A stretch of 64,000 nucleotides of DNA from an uncultured Eisenbergiella sp. Lineage in GTDB: Bacteria; Bacillota; Clostridia; Lachnospirales; Lachnospiraceae. Made by a program: the position numbers and the translations under genes. Position 1 is the first letter of the stretch. Each line of letters begins with the position of its first letter. Location: positions 1-64,000 of the forward strand of contig CANQFM010000010.1 in NCBI GenBank assembly GCA_947598825.1, written 5' to 3'. Positions 36,912 through 45,994 of the stretch are shown one piece after another. The notes below the pieces were generated by a model, which was given only the letters and a program-made list of their open reading frames with translations, ran no database searches and was not told the origin of the DNA.

Positions 36912-38153
36912 ATGAAGAGAAGGAAATCAAGCGGAACATTCCGGAAGGAAAAGATGATCCTGACCGTCTCCAGTCTTTTGGTGATGGCAGCATTGACGGT
37001 AACGGGCGTTTACATTTACAACAGCGGCAAGGTGCAGGAACCGCAGGATAATGTGGTGGATTTTTCGGAGCTGGAAAACGAAACGCCCGAGGCGGATAAG
37101 GAAATCGCGCTGGCGGAAAACAATTCCGCCAGGAACCTGACCAGCCGCCAGGAGATGGACGGGGAGCTGGATTATGATCCTTATTATATTGAACAGGAGA
37201 GGATCTTAAACAGCCAGGAAGTGAGCGGCAGCGCAAAGAAAGCAAAGAACGAAGATACTGCGAAAGAGGAGGAGTCAAAGCAGGAAGCTCCGGCCCAGAC
37301 CGCACTGCAGGAGGAGAGCGTACAGGAACAGACGCAAACGGGCGAGGCAAACGGCCCGGAGACAGCGATGCGGGAAAATGTAGGCTATGCTGTGGTGGAA
37401 CAGAATAACGTCTTAAACAGCAGCGGCGGTCAGGAAGCGGCAGCCCTGCCCGGCGGCGAGGAAGAAGAGCTGGCGCTGGGCGATGATAGCGCGGGAGAAG
37501 AACTGGCGCTGGGCGGCGATAGCGCGGGAGAAGAAGAAACAGCGCCGACCGCCGACAGCGCGGGAGAAGAAGAAACAGCGCCGGCCGCCGACAGCATGGG
37601 GGAGGAGGCGGCAGCCCTGACGGATGGCAGCGCAGGAGAAGCGGTGGCCCAGGCCGATAACAGCGCGGCCCAGGCGGAGGAAGAGGCCCAGGCCCTGCAG
37701 GCGGTGGCCGATGTGGGACAGGAAGCGGCCAACCTGCATTTTTCAGAAGCGGACAAGCTTTCCTGGCCGATCGCCGGTAATATACTTCTCAATTTCAGCA
37801 TGGACAAAACCATTTATTTCCCCACGCTGCAGCAATATAAATACAATCCCTCTCTCGTGATCAGTTCCACCCAGGGGACAAGCGTGACCTGTGCGGCGGA
37901 CGGCATCGTCACTTCGGTATATAAAGACGCGCAGACAGGAAACACTGTGGTGACGGATCTAGGGGACGGCTATCAACTGACCTACGGACAGTTGGACTCG
38001 GTGGCGGTAGAAGAGGGCGATTTTATAGAAGCCGGCGCCTTTCTGGGTGAGGTCGCCGCTCCTACCAAATACTACACGGCGGAGGGAACCAATGTCTATT
38101 TTAAGCTGACGAAAGACGGGGAACCGGTCAATCCGCTGGATTATCTGGGGTGA
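36912..38153 (+). CDS. M23/LytM-fold protein, probable SpoIIQ-like engulfment protein
   Basis: N-terminal TM, repetitive acidic linker, C-terminal LytM fold (GTSVTCAADGIVTSVYKDAQTGNTVVTDLGDGYQLTYGQLDSVAVEEGDFIEAGAFLGEV), directly after spoIID. Confidence 0.8.
   Translation: MKRRKSSGTFRKEKMILTVSSLLVMAALTVTGVYIYNSGKVQEPQDNVVDFSELENETPEADKEIALAENNSARNLTSRQEMDGELDYDPYYIEQERILNSQEVSGSAKKAKNEDTAKEEESKQEAPAQTALQEESVQEQTQTGEANGPETAMRENVGYAVVEQNNVLNSSGGQEAAALPGGEEEELALGDDSAGEELALGGDSAGEEETAPTADSAGEEETAPAADSMGEEAAALTDGSAGEAVAQADNSAAQAEEEAQALQAVADVGQEAANLHFSEADKLSWPIAGNILLNFSMDKTIYFPTLQQYKYNPSLVISSTQGTSVTCAADGIVTSVYKDAQTGNTVVTDLGDGYQLTYGQLDSVAVEEGDFIEAGAFLGEVAAPTKYYTAEGTNVYFKLTKDGEPVNPLDYLG
37440..37680 (+). 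repeat. ~36-bp (12-aa) imperfect in-frame repeats encoding acidic Ala/Glu linker
   Basis: LALGDDSAGEE/LALGGDSAGEEE/TAPTADSAGEEE/TAPAADSMGEEA/AALTDGSAGEAV. Confidence 0.85.
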
Positions 38154-38156
38154 ACG

Positions 38157-39419
38157 ATGATCCTGATCAAAAACGGAATTGTGCTGACAATGACGGATGA
38201 GAAGCTGGGGCAGTCGAAGGACGGAAGGCTCGCGGGACAACGGCTTGATATTCTATGCAGCAACGGAAAGATCGAACAGATCGCGCCGGGCATCGAGCTG
38301 CCGGAAAGCGCGGAGGCCGAAGTGTTGGACGCCGCCGGCTGCATGGTAACGCCGGGGCTTATCGACGCTCACTGTCATGTGGGGATCACGGAAGAAAAAA
38401 AGGGCATGGAGGGCGATGACTGCAACGAAAATGTGGATCCTGTTACTCCATACCTGCGGGCGATCGACGCCATCAACACCATGGACGCCGCTTTCGACGA
38501 CGCGGTGAGGGCAGGAATCACCTCGCTGATGGCGGGCCCGGGCAGCTCCAACGTGGTGGGCGGGCAGTTTGTTTTTTTAAAGACCAAGGGCAGGCGCATC
38601 GACGATCTGATCGTCTGCGCGCCTGCGGCCATGAAGATCGCCTTCGGCGAAAACCCGAAGGTCAACTATTCGGGCATGGGAAAGAGCCCTGTCACCCGGA
38701 TGGCCATCGCGGGCATGCTCCGCCGGGAACTGTTCGCCGCCCAGAAGTATTGCAGGGAGAGGGCCGGCGGGCGGACGGCGGCGGATCGGGTGGTACAGTC
38801 CGGCGGGGTCGGATCGGATGTAGTCTGCCGGGCGGAGGATGCGCCCGCCAATACCGCGCCGGATTTCGATCTGGAGCCTTGGGTGCCCGTTTTTGCCCGG
38901 CAGATTCCTTTAAAAGCCCATGTGCATCGGGTGGACGACATTTTTACCGCCATCCGCATCGCCAAGGAATATGGCCTTCGCATGACGCTGGATCATTGCA
39001 GCGAGGGGCATCTGATCGCGGAAGAGATCGCCGCCAGCGGTTTTCCGGCTATTGTGGGGCCAGATCTTTCCAGCCGCAGCAAGATCGAGATCCAGAACGT
39101 GGATTTTAAAACCTCCGGCGTCCTTCAGAAAGCCGGTGTGATGGTGGCGATCTGCACGGATCATCCCGTTTCCACGATCCAGTCCCTGCCGCTGTGCGCG
39201 GGCCTGGCGGTGAAAGCGGGGCTGCCCATGTATGCGGGTCTGGAAGCGATCACCTGCAGCGCGGCGAAGATCTGCGGCGTCTACGACCGGGTGGGAAGCC
39301 TGGAAAGGGGCAAGGATGCGGATATTGCGGTTTTTACGGGAAATCCCATGGAGGTTTTTTCGCAGGTGCGCTATACCGTTATCGACGGACGTCTGGCCTA
39401 TCGCCAGGATCGGCCATAG
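38157..39419 (+). CDS. Amidohydrolase family protein
   Basis: GCMVTPGLIDAHCHVG, AHVHRVDDI, TDHPVST, DADIAVFTGNPME. Confidence 0.9.
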   Translation: MILIKNGIVLTMTDEKLGQSKDGRLAGQRLDILCSNGKIEQIAPGIELPESAEAEVLDAAGCMVTPGLIDAHCHVGITEEKKGMEGDDCNENVDPVTPYLRAIDAINTMDAAFDDAVRAGITSLMAGPGSSNVVGGQFVFLKTKGRRIDDLIVCAPAAMKIAFGENPKVNYSGMGKSPVTRMAIAGMLRRELFAAQKYCRERAGGRTAADRVVQSGGVGSDVVCRAEDAPANTAPDFDLEPWVPVFARQIPLKAHVHRVDDIFTAIRIAKEYGLRMTLDHCSEGHLIAEEIAASGFPAIVGPDLSSRSKIEIQNVDFKTSGVLQKAGVMVAICTDHPVSTIQSLPLCAGLAVKAGLPMYAGLEAITCSAAKICGVYDRVGSLERGKDADIAVFTGNPMEVFSQVRYTVIDGRLAYRQDRP

Positions 39420-39481
39420 GCAGGAAAAGAGAAGGACGGCGGACAGGAAAGGTTTTTCGTAAAAGCTGGGGCCTAGTGCTG

Positions 39482-40696
39482 TTAGTGGCGCTGCGCCCCA
39501 TCTTTTTGTGCTGCGGATCTGAAACGATGGCTGCCGCAAAGAAGGATCCCGGAAAGCAGCAGGAGCGGGAAAACGGCGCCCGCTAAAATACCCAGTTTCA
39601 GACGATCGCCAAACGCCCCCGATACCAGCCCGACTAACGTGGGTCCTCCCGCGCAGCCTATGTCGCCGCCCAGCGCCAGGAGTGCGAACATGGCCGTACC
39701 TTCCTTTGGCAAAGCCGCCGATGCCTTGCTGAAAGTCCCGGGCCACATGATCCCCACTGAAAGGCCGCAGAGAGCGCAGGCGATCAGGCTAAGCTGCGGG
39801 ACAGGCGCAAAGCAGATCGCCAGGTAGGAGAAAATACACAGGATACAACTGTACATCATAAAGCGATCCAGATGGATGTGATCGCCGAATTTTCCATAAA
39901 ACGCCCTTGACAGGCCCATCAAAACGGCAAACGACATCGGGCCGGCCAGGTCCCCCGCCGCTTTTGAGATCCCAAGCCCTTTTTCCGCAAAGGTCGAGGC
40001 CCATTGGCTGACGGATTGTTCGCTTGCCCCCGCGCATACCATCATGATCAGTAAAATCCAGAAGATCCTCATATGAAACAGCTCTTTGGGCTTTTGCCCC
40101 GATCCGCCCTCTCCGGTCAGCGGCGCAATCGGGACTTTTGTAAATACGGCCGCATTGCAAATGGGAATGAGCGCCCAGATCACCGCAAGGATCTTCCAGT
40201 TGTCAATGCCGACGGTATAAAAGAACAGGGTCGAGAGCAGTACGACTCCCGCGTGTCCCCAGCAGTAAAAGGAGTGGAGCATGCTCATCGCTTTTTCCTT
40301 ATTTTCGGAGGGGCACGCCTCCACGACCGGGCTGACGAGAACCTCCAATAAGCCGCCGCCGACCGCATAAACCATTACGGCGGTCAGGATACCGGGAAAG
40401 GGGAGCGGAAAGAGATCCGGCAAAACCGCAAGGAGCAGCAGACCGGCCGCGGATAAAATATGGGCCAGGACCATGGACGCCCGATATCCTATTTTATCCA
40501 CAAATCCGACAGAGAGAAGATCCACCAATAGCTGCAGCCCAAAATTGAAGGTTACCAACAGCGTGATCTGGGAGAGGGGGATATGATAATGCTGTTGGAA
40601 GAACAGGAATAAAAGGGGCGCAAAGTTGTTGACGATAGCCTGCACGATATAGCCTGTAAAGCAGGCCCTGACGGTTGTATCATATTGGTGTTTCAT
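39482..40696 (-). CDS. MFS transporter
   Basis: 12 TM, LFLFFQQHYHIPLSQITLLVTFNFGLQLLVDLLSVGFVDKIGYR. ATG 40696 is 8 nt from GGAGG. Confidence 0.85.
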   Translation of the reverse strand: MKHQYDTTVRACFTGYIVQAIVNNFAPLLFLFFQQHYHIPLSQITLLVTFNFGLQLLVDLLSVGFVDKIGYRASMVLAHILSAAGLLLLAVLPDLFPLPFPGILTAVMVYAVGGGLLEVLVSPVVEACPSENKEKAMSMLHSFYCWGHAGVVLLSTLFFYTVGIDNWKILAVIWALIPICNAAVFTKVPIAPLTGEGGSGQKPKELFHMRIFWILLIMMVCAGASEQSVSQWASTFAEKGLGISKAAGDLAGPMSFAVLMGLSRAFYGKFGDHIHLDRFMMYSCILCIFSYLAICFAPVPQLSLIACALCGLSVGIMWPGTFSKASAALPKEGTAMFALLALGGDIGCAGGPTLVGLVSGAFGDRLKLGILAGAVFPLLLLSGILLCGSHRFRSAAQKDGAQRH

Positions 40697-40878
40697 TCGC
40701 ATTTCCTCCGTATCGAAATGGTATTTTATCACACAATCGGTATCCTGTCATCGGGTAATTTTCGTAAAACAAAGAAACTATACGAAACTTTCGGAAAATC
40801 AGTTGTGTTTTCGCTATGGGGATGATAAGATGAAAATGACAGGAATACGCCTGAGAGAAGGGAGACAAGGAGGGAAAC

Positions 40879-41778
40879 ATGCGATTTGATCATCGGGAAG
40901 ACGTCATTGCGCTCACGCCGCTGTGGACCGGGGAACGGCTGCCGGACGGGCGGCCCTGGGTGCCGGACACGGTTCTGGAGCGGATCCGCCACATCACGCT
41001 GGAGGAGGCCTGGGGATATCTCTGGAACGAAGGATACCAGTTCCAGTTTCAGGGAGAATTTAAGCAGACCAATCCCGGCAAAACCCTGGTAGGGCGGGCG
41101 GTTACCACGAGTTTCGTACCGCTGCGGCCCGATCTGCACAATTGCACCCTGGATTATGGACATGAGAAAGAGGGGCGCAAGGGCTATTATAACCAGTGGG
41201 TCATCGATACGCTCCGGGAGGACGATGTGGTGGTGGTGGATCTATTCGACAAGATCTGGAAGGGCACCTATGTGGGGGGCAATCTGTCTACGGCCATCGC
41301 CAACCGGACGAAACGGGGCGGCGCCGTGATCTGGGGCGGTATCCGGGACATGGAGCAGATCGTGAAGATCCCGAATCTGCAGGTCATGCACCGGGGCAAC
41401 GATCCCACAGGCATCGGCGATGTGGTCATGACGGGATTTAACGGGCCCTGCCGCATTGGACAGGCCACCTGCCTGCCCGGGGATGTGGTGCTGGGCACCA
41501 TTTCAGGCGTTATTTTCATCCCCGCCCACCTGGCGGAGCAGGTGGTGACGAGGGCGGAAAAGAGCCATATTCGGGATGTGTTCGGTTTTATGCGGCTGCG
41601 GGACGGCACCTATACCACGGCGCAGATCGACACCGCCTGGACGCTGCCCATGATGGAGGATTTTGTGGACTGGTTTAAAAAAGCGCCGGAGGCGCAGGCT
41701 TTTTCCTATCTTACCTGGGAGGAAGAACTAAAAGAGGCGCGCAAGGCCAGCGAAAATTCCAGCCAGGTGCGGCTGTAG
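40879..41778 (+). CDS. RraA-like / pyruvate-aldolase-fold family protein
   Basis: GTYVGGNLSTAIANRTKRGGAVIWGGIRDMEQI; CLPGDVVLGTISGVIFIPAHLAEQV. Confidence 0.85.
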   Translation: MRFDHREDVIALTPLWTGERLPDGRPWVPDTVLERIRHITLEEAWGYLWNEGYQFQFQGEFKQTNPGKTLVGRAVTTSFVPLRPDLHNCTLDYGHEKEGRKGYYNQWVIDTLREDDVVVVDLFDKIWKGTYVGGNLSTAIANRTKRGGAVIWGGIRDMEQIVKIPNLQVMHRGNDPTGIGDVVMTGFNGPCRIGQATCLPGDVVLGTISGVIFIPAHLAEQVVTRAEKSHIRDVFGFMRLRDGTYTTAQIDTAWTLPMMEDFVDWFKKAPEAQAFSYLTWEEELKEARKASENSSQVRL

Positions 41779-41822
41779 GGGAATGGCAAAAAACACGGAA
41801 TAATCGGAAAGGGGTATCTTTT

Positions 41823-43190
41823 ATGGAATCCATTTTATCGCCTGACATCAATACATGTTCTACACCGTCGGAACTGAAGATCACGGATATGCGTTTCTGC
41901 GATGTACAGGGGCTTCCCATGCACTGCATCCTGATGAAGATCTATACCAATCAGGGCATCGTGGGCTATGGGGAGGTCCGGGATTTTGCCAGCAAACGCT
42001 ATGCGCTGCAGTTAAAGCGCATCCTTTTGGGGGAGAATCCCTGCAACGTGGACAAGATCTTCCGGCGCATCAAGCAGTTTGGCGGCCAGTCCCGTCAGGG
42101 CGGCGGCGTTTCCGGCGTGGAAGTGGCCCTGTGGGATCTGGCGGGAAAGGCCTACGGGCAGCCTGTTTATCGCCTGCTGGGCGGAAAATTCAGGGATAAG
42201 ATCCGGATGTACTGCGATACGGACGTGGAGGGCAAACATACCGGCAAGGATATGGGCCGTGCGCTTCTGGCACGCATGGAAAAGGGCTATACCTTTTTAA
42301 AGATGGATCTGGGCCTCGGCATTTTAAAGGACGTGCCGGGGGCGGTCAGCGCTCCGCTGGGCTTTATGGAGGAACTGCCGGCCCTCTGGGAAAAGCGCAG
42401 GGCCGCGGAAGCGGCGGGGGACAGGGAACTGGCCCGCTATCTGGAAAACCGGATCTATGACTATCACAATATCGCCCATCCTTTCACCGGGATCCATGTG
42501 ACAGAGCTGGGCTTCGATGTGCTGGAGCAGTATGTGAAGGATGTGCGGGAGACGATCGGATACGAAGTGCCGCTGGCCATCGACCATTTTGGCCACATCG
42601 GCCTGGAGGACTCCATTAAGCTCTGCCGCCGCATTGAAAAGTATAATCTGGCCTGGGCGGAGGATTTGATCCCCTGGCAGTTGACGGATCAGTACGCGAT
42701 GCTCAGACGCAGCACCACCGTGCCGATCTGTACCGGTGAGGACATTTATCTGAAAGAGAATTTCCTTCCGCTTCTGAAAGCAGGCGGCGTTTCCGTCATC
42801 CATCCGGATGTGCTTACGGCCGGTGGGATCCTGGAGCTGAAAAAGATCAGCGATCTGGCGGCGGATTACGGAACGGCCATGGCGGTCCATATGGCGGAAA
42901 GTCCTATCGGTTGTCTGGCAGCGGTACACGCGGCGGCGTCCTGCGAGAACTTCCTGGCGCTGGAATACCACTCCGTGGACGTGCCCGACTGGTGCGATAT
43001 CTATGACGATAAGCTGCCGAAGCCTCTGGTGCAGGACGGCTACATTACAGTGCCCGATCTGCCGGGGCTGGGCATTGAAACCTTAAACGACGAGGTGCTT
43101 AAGGCCCATATCCATCCGAGGATTCCGGGCATGTGGGAGCCTACGGATCTCTGGAACGAAGACGTAGTGGAAGACCGTCTGTGGAGCTGA
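41823..43190 (+). CDS. Mandelate racemase/muconate lactonizing enzyme family protein (putative sugar-acid dehydratase)
   Basis: SGVEVALWDLAGKAYGQPVYRLLGG; KMDLG; AIDHFGH; WAEDLIPW; CTGEDIY; VHMAESPIG. Confidence 0.9.
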   Translation: MESILSPDINTCSTPSELKITDMRFCDVQGLPMHCILMKIYTNQGIVGYGEVRDFASKRYALQLKRILLGENPCNVDKIFRRIKQFGGQSRQGGGVSGVEVALWDLAGKAYGQPVYRLLGGKFRDKIRMYCDTDVEGKHTGKDMGRALLARMEKGYTFLKMDLGLGILKDVPGAVSAPLGFMEELPALWEKRRAAEAAGDRELARYLENRIYDYHNIAHPFTGIHVTELGFDVLEQYVKDVRETIGYEVPLAIDHFGHIGLEDSIKLCRRIEKYNLAWAEDLIPWQLTDQYAMLRRSTTVPICTGEDIYLKENFLPLLKAGGVSVIHPDVLTAGGILELKKISDLAADYGTAMAVHMAESPIGCLAAVHAAASCENFLALEYHSVDVPDWCDIYDDKLPKPLVQDGYITVPDLPGLGIETLNDEVLKAHIHPRIPGMWEPTDLWNEDVVEDRLWS

Positions 43191-43232
43191 GAGGCGAAGA
43201 GGAGCCGCTTTCGCGGCAGAATAGGGGTAAAA

Positions 43233-43928
43233 ATGAAATCTGTGCTTATCACGGATCCGGCCCATCCGGCCGCCGAAGCTGTGATCCGGCGGCTGGAGGC
43301 AGAGGGGTACCGCGTCTTTTCGGGAGGGGATTTTTCCTCCCGGGAGGGGGTGCATGCCAGCATTGCAAGGACCGGCCCGGTGGATGCGCTCATTATTTCG
43401 GGACACAGAGGGGACGTCCAACTGCTTTCTCAGGGGGACGTAAGCAGGATCGTCCGTGCGGGACAGGCAAACATCATGGAAGCGTTTTATGCGGTCCGGC
43501 ACTACGCCGCGCTCATGGCCCAACGCGGCAGCGGCGTTATCCTGTTTTTATCTTCGGCCCACGCGGCCAAGCCCACCGGCGCCAATCCCGCCTATGCCAT
43601 TTCCCAGAGCGCCCTGGAGATGTTCATGAAGGAGGTGGCGCTGGATTACGGCCATGCGGGAGTCCGTGCGAATCTGATCCGGCTTGGCCCCATGGAGGAG
43701 GAAGCGGCGGAATTTGACTCTCTGCTTTCGCCAGCGGATTATGAGGCGGCTTCCAAAAGTCCCATCGGCCGGCGCAGCACGGCTCAGGACGCCGCGGGTA
43801 TGGCAGCCTTTCTGCTTTCGCCGGAGGCGGCTGGTATCAACGGCGCGGCCCTGGATGTGGACGGCGGGCTGTACTTCCATTATCTTGACCGGGACTTCGC
43901 CTTCAGAAAGGAGGAGGACCTGCCATGA
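43233..43928 (+). CDS. SDR family protein with degenerate cofactor and catalytic motifs
   Basis: SDR fold cues (FLSSAHAAKPTGANPAYAISQSALEMFMKEVALDYG...VRANLI; GINGAALDVDGG), but TGxxxGxG is replaced by TDPAHPAAEA and YxxxK by YAISQ. Confidence 0.82.
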   Translation: MKSVLITDPAHPAAEAVIRRLEAEGYRVFSGGDFSSREGVHASIARTGPVDALIISGHRGDVQLLSQGDVSRIVRAGQANIMEAFYAVRHYAALMAQRGSGVILFLSSAHAAKPTGANPAYAISQSALEMFMKEVALDYGHAGVRANLIRLGPMEEEAAEFDSLLSPADYEAASKSPIGRRSTAQDAAGMAAFLLSPEAAGINGAALDVDGGLYFHYLDRDFAFRKEEDLP

Positions 43929-44761
43929 TTCAAAAAAGGATCGATCACTATGCGGAGGCTTTTTTGCGGGAAGCGGAGAGGCTTCCGTCAGGAAGCAGGG
44001 AGCCACTTCTCAAGGGGCGCCGGGCCATCGTTACCGGAGGCGGCAAGGGCATCGGCAAGGGCATTACGCTGCGGCTGGCGGCGGCGGGAGCGGATGTGCT
44101 GATCTGCGGCTGCGGCAATATGGAAATGGCGGAGGAGACGGCGCAGGAGGCCCGCAGCCTGGGCGTCCGGGCGAAGGCTTTTTGTGCCGATCTGGCCCGG
44201 GAGGACGCGGCAGACCGGATCGTGCAGGAGGCGGCCCGCTTTCTGGGGGGCGTGGATATCCTGGTATCCAACGCGGCCTACCAGCCCAATCTGGATCTGC
44301 AGGATTATACGCCGGAGCGGTTTGAAAAGGTGCTGCAGATCAATCTCTGGTCCCCGGTGCGTCTGGTATCGGCCTGCGTTCCGTATCTGCGTCAGAGCGG
44401 CCACGGACGGATCATCCTGATCTCCTCCATTCACGGGAAACGGCCCTCCGGCTTTGACATCGCCTATGCCACCTCCAAGGGCGGGATCCAGATGCTCATG
44501 CGGGAAGCGGCCCTGGAGCTGCGCAGGGATGAGATCACGGTGAACGCGATCCTGCCGGGCGGCACCCATGTGGAATTTAAGAGCGGGGAAACCTTTCAGA
44601 TGCCCCATAAGCGGGTGAAGAGGGAGCGGGAATACGAGAGGGCCTTCGGCACCGGATCTCCCAGCGACAGCGGGAATCTGGCGGTGTTTCTGGCCAGCGA
44701 TATGGCGTCCTACATCACCGGGACATCGATCCGGGTAGACGGCGGGATCGTGTTGTTTTGA
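43925..44761 (+). CDS. SDR family oxidoreductase (intact motifs)
   Basis: RAIVTGGGKGIGKGITLRLAAAG; NAAYQ; ISSIHGKRPSGFDIAYATSKGG; ATGA overlap with preceding SDR. Confidence 0.92.
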   Translation: MIQKRIDHYAEAFLREAERLPSGSREPLLKGRRAIVTGGGKGIGKGITLRLAAAGADVLICGCGNMEMAEETAQEARSLGVRAKAFCADLAREDAADRIVQEAARFLGGVDILVSNAAYQPNLDLQDYTPERFEKVLQINLWSPVRLVSACVPYLRQSGHGRIILISSIHGKRPSGFDIAYATSKGGIQMLMREAALELRRDEITVNAILPGGTHVEFKSGETFQMPHKRVKREREYERAFGTGSPSDSGNLAVFLASDMASYITGTSIRVDGGIVLF

Positions 44762-44781
44762 AGGAGGTAAGAGAAAAGGTC

Positions 44782-45825
44782 ATGCCGGTCGTGAATCTTT
44801 TTATCGGAACTTATACCGGTGCCGCCGGAGGAAGAGGCGGCGACGGCATTTATACTTTTGGACTGGATACGGTTTCCGGCGCCCTTACGCTGCGGTCTGT
44901 CTGCAGGGAAACGGAGAACCCTTCTTTCCTTACGCGCAGAGGTGACGTGCTTTATGCCTGTGAAGAGCTTTCCAAAAGAAGCGCGGTGGCGGCTTTTCGC
45001 ATCCGGAAGCAGGGACAGCTTTTCCGGTTGGGGCGGACGGCGACAAAAGAAAGCGGGATGTGTCATGTGGCGCTTTGGCCTGCAGGCGATTTTCTGACCG
45101 CCTCCGATTTCGACAGCGCCAGTTTGGTGATCTTCCAATTGGAAAAGGATGGGAATATCGGGCCCGTCAGCCGGATTCTCCGGCATCAGGGGAGCGGCCC
45201 CCATCCGCAGATGCAGAGAAGCGCCCATGTGCATTCCGCGACTTTTCTGGGCGATGACGGCCACTTTTTGGTCTGCGATCTGGGAAACGATACCATGACC
45301 GTTTATCAGACGGCGGCGGATGGCAGCGTCCGGCTGATACAGACGGTGGCGGCAGCGCCCGGGGACGGCCCCCGTCACGCGGCCGTTTCGCCGGACGGGA
45401 AGAGCGTGACCGTCCTGATGCAGCTGTCCGGTTTCTGTGCGACCTACCGGATCGCGCCGGAGGGGCTGGGAGAACAGATCTCCCGGGTGAGTATGCTGCC
45501 GGAGGGCTTTACAGGCCGCAACGACGCTGCGGACGTGCATTATTCTCCTAACGGCAGGCACGTTTATGCCTCCAACCGGGGACACGACAGCATCGTGGTT
45601 TACGATGTGAAAAAAGACGGCGCGCTGGAACATGCCCGCTGGTTTCCTTCCTTTGGATCGGAACCCCGGCATTTTTGTATTCTGCCTGCCGGGGATATGG
45701 CGGTCATCACCAATCAGGCGACAGGGAATGTGGTCACCGTCCGTCTGGATCCCGTCACGGGAGATCTGGGCGAAAAGCTCTGCGAGGCATGCGTGCCCCA
45801 GGCCGTGTTTGCCGGCCTTTTTTAA
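44782..45825 (+). CDS. Lactonase family beta-propeller protein (6-phosphogluconolactonase-like)
   Basis: FIGTYTGAAGGRGGDGIYTFGLDTVSGAL; DLGNDTMTVYQ; GDGPRHAAVSPDGK; YASNRGHDSIVVY; EPRHFCI. RBS aaggagg. Confidence 0.9.
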   Translation: MPVVNLFIGTYTGAAGGRGGDGIYTFGLDTVSGALTLRSVCRETENPSFLTRRGDVLYACEELSKRSAVAAFRIRKQGQLFRLGRTATKESGMCHVALWPAGDFLTASDFDSASLVIFQLEKDGNIGPVSRILRHQGSGPHPQMQRSAHVHSATFLGDDGHFLVCDLGNDTMTVYQTAADGSVRLIQTVAAAPGDGPRHAAVSPDGKSVTVLMQLSGFCATYRIAPEGLGEQISRVSMLPEGFTGRNDAADVHYSPNGRHVYASNRGHDSIVVYDVKKDGALEHARWFPSFGSEPRHFCILPAGDMAVITNQATGNVVTVRLDPVTGDLGEKLCEACVPQAVFAGLF

Positions 45826-45994
45826 GACGAAAAAGCTGGATATTTTTTTGGCTGCGCTCCGGCAGGGGCGCGGCCAAATTGTCATTACAGGTTTTTTCCA
45901 ATGTTTTTTCTTTACGCCGGACTTTTTCCAGCGTATACTACTATATGGGAAAAAAGCCGGAAAGCTGTTTTGCGGTTCCGGAATGGAGGTTGGC

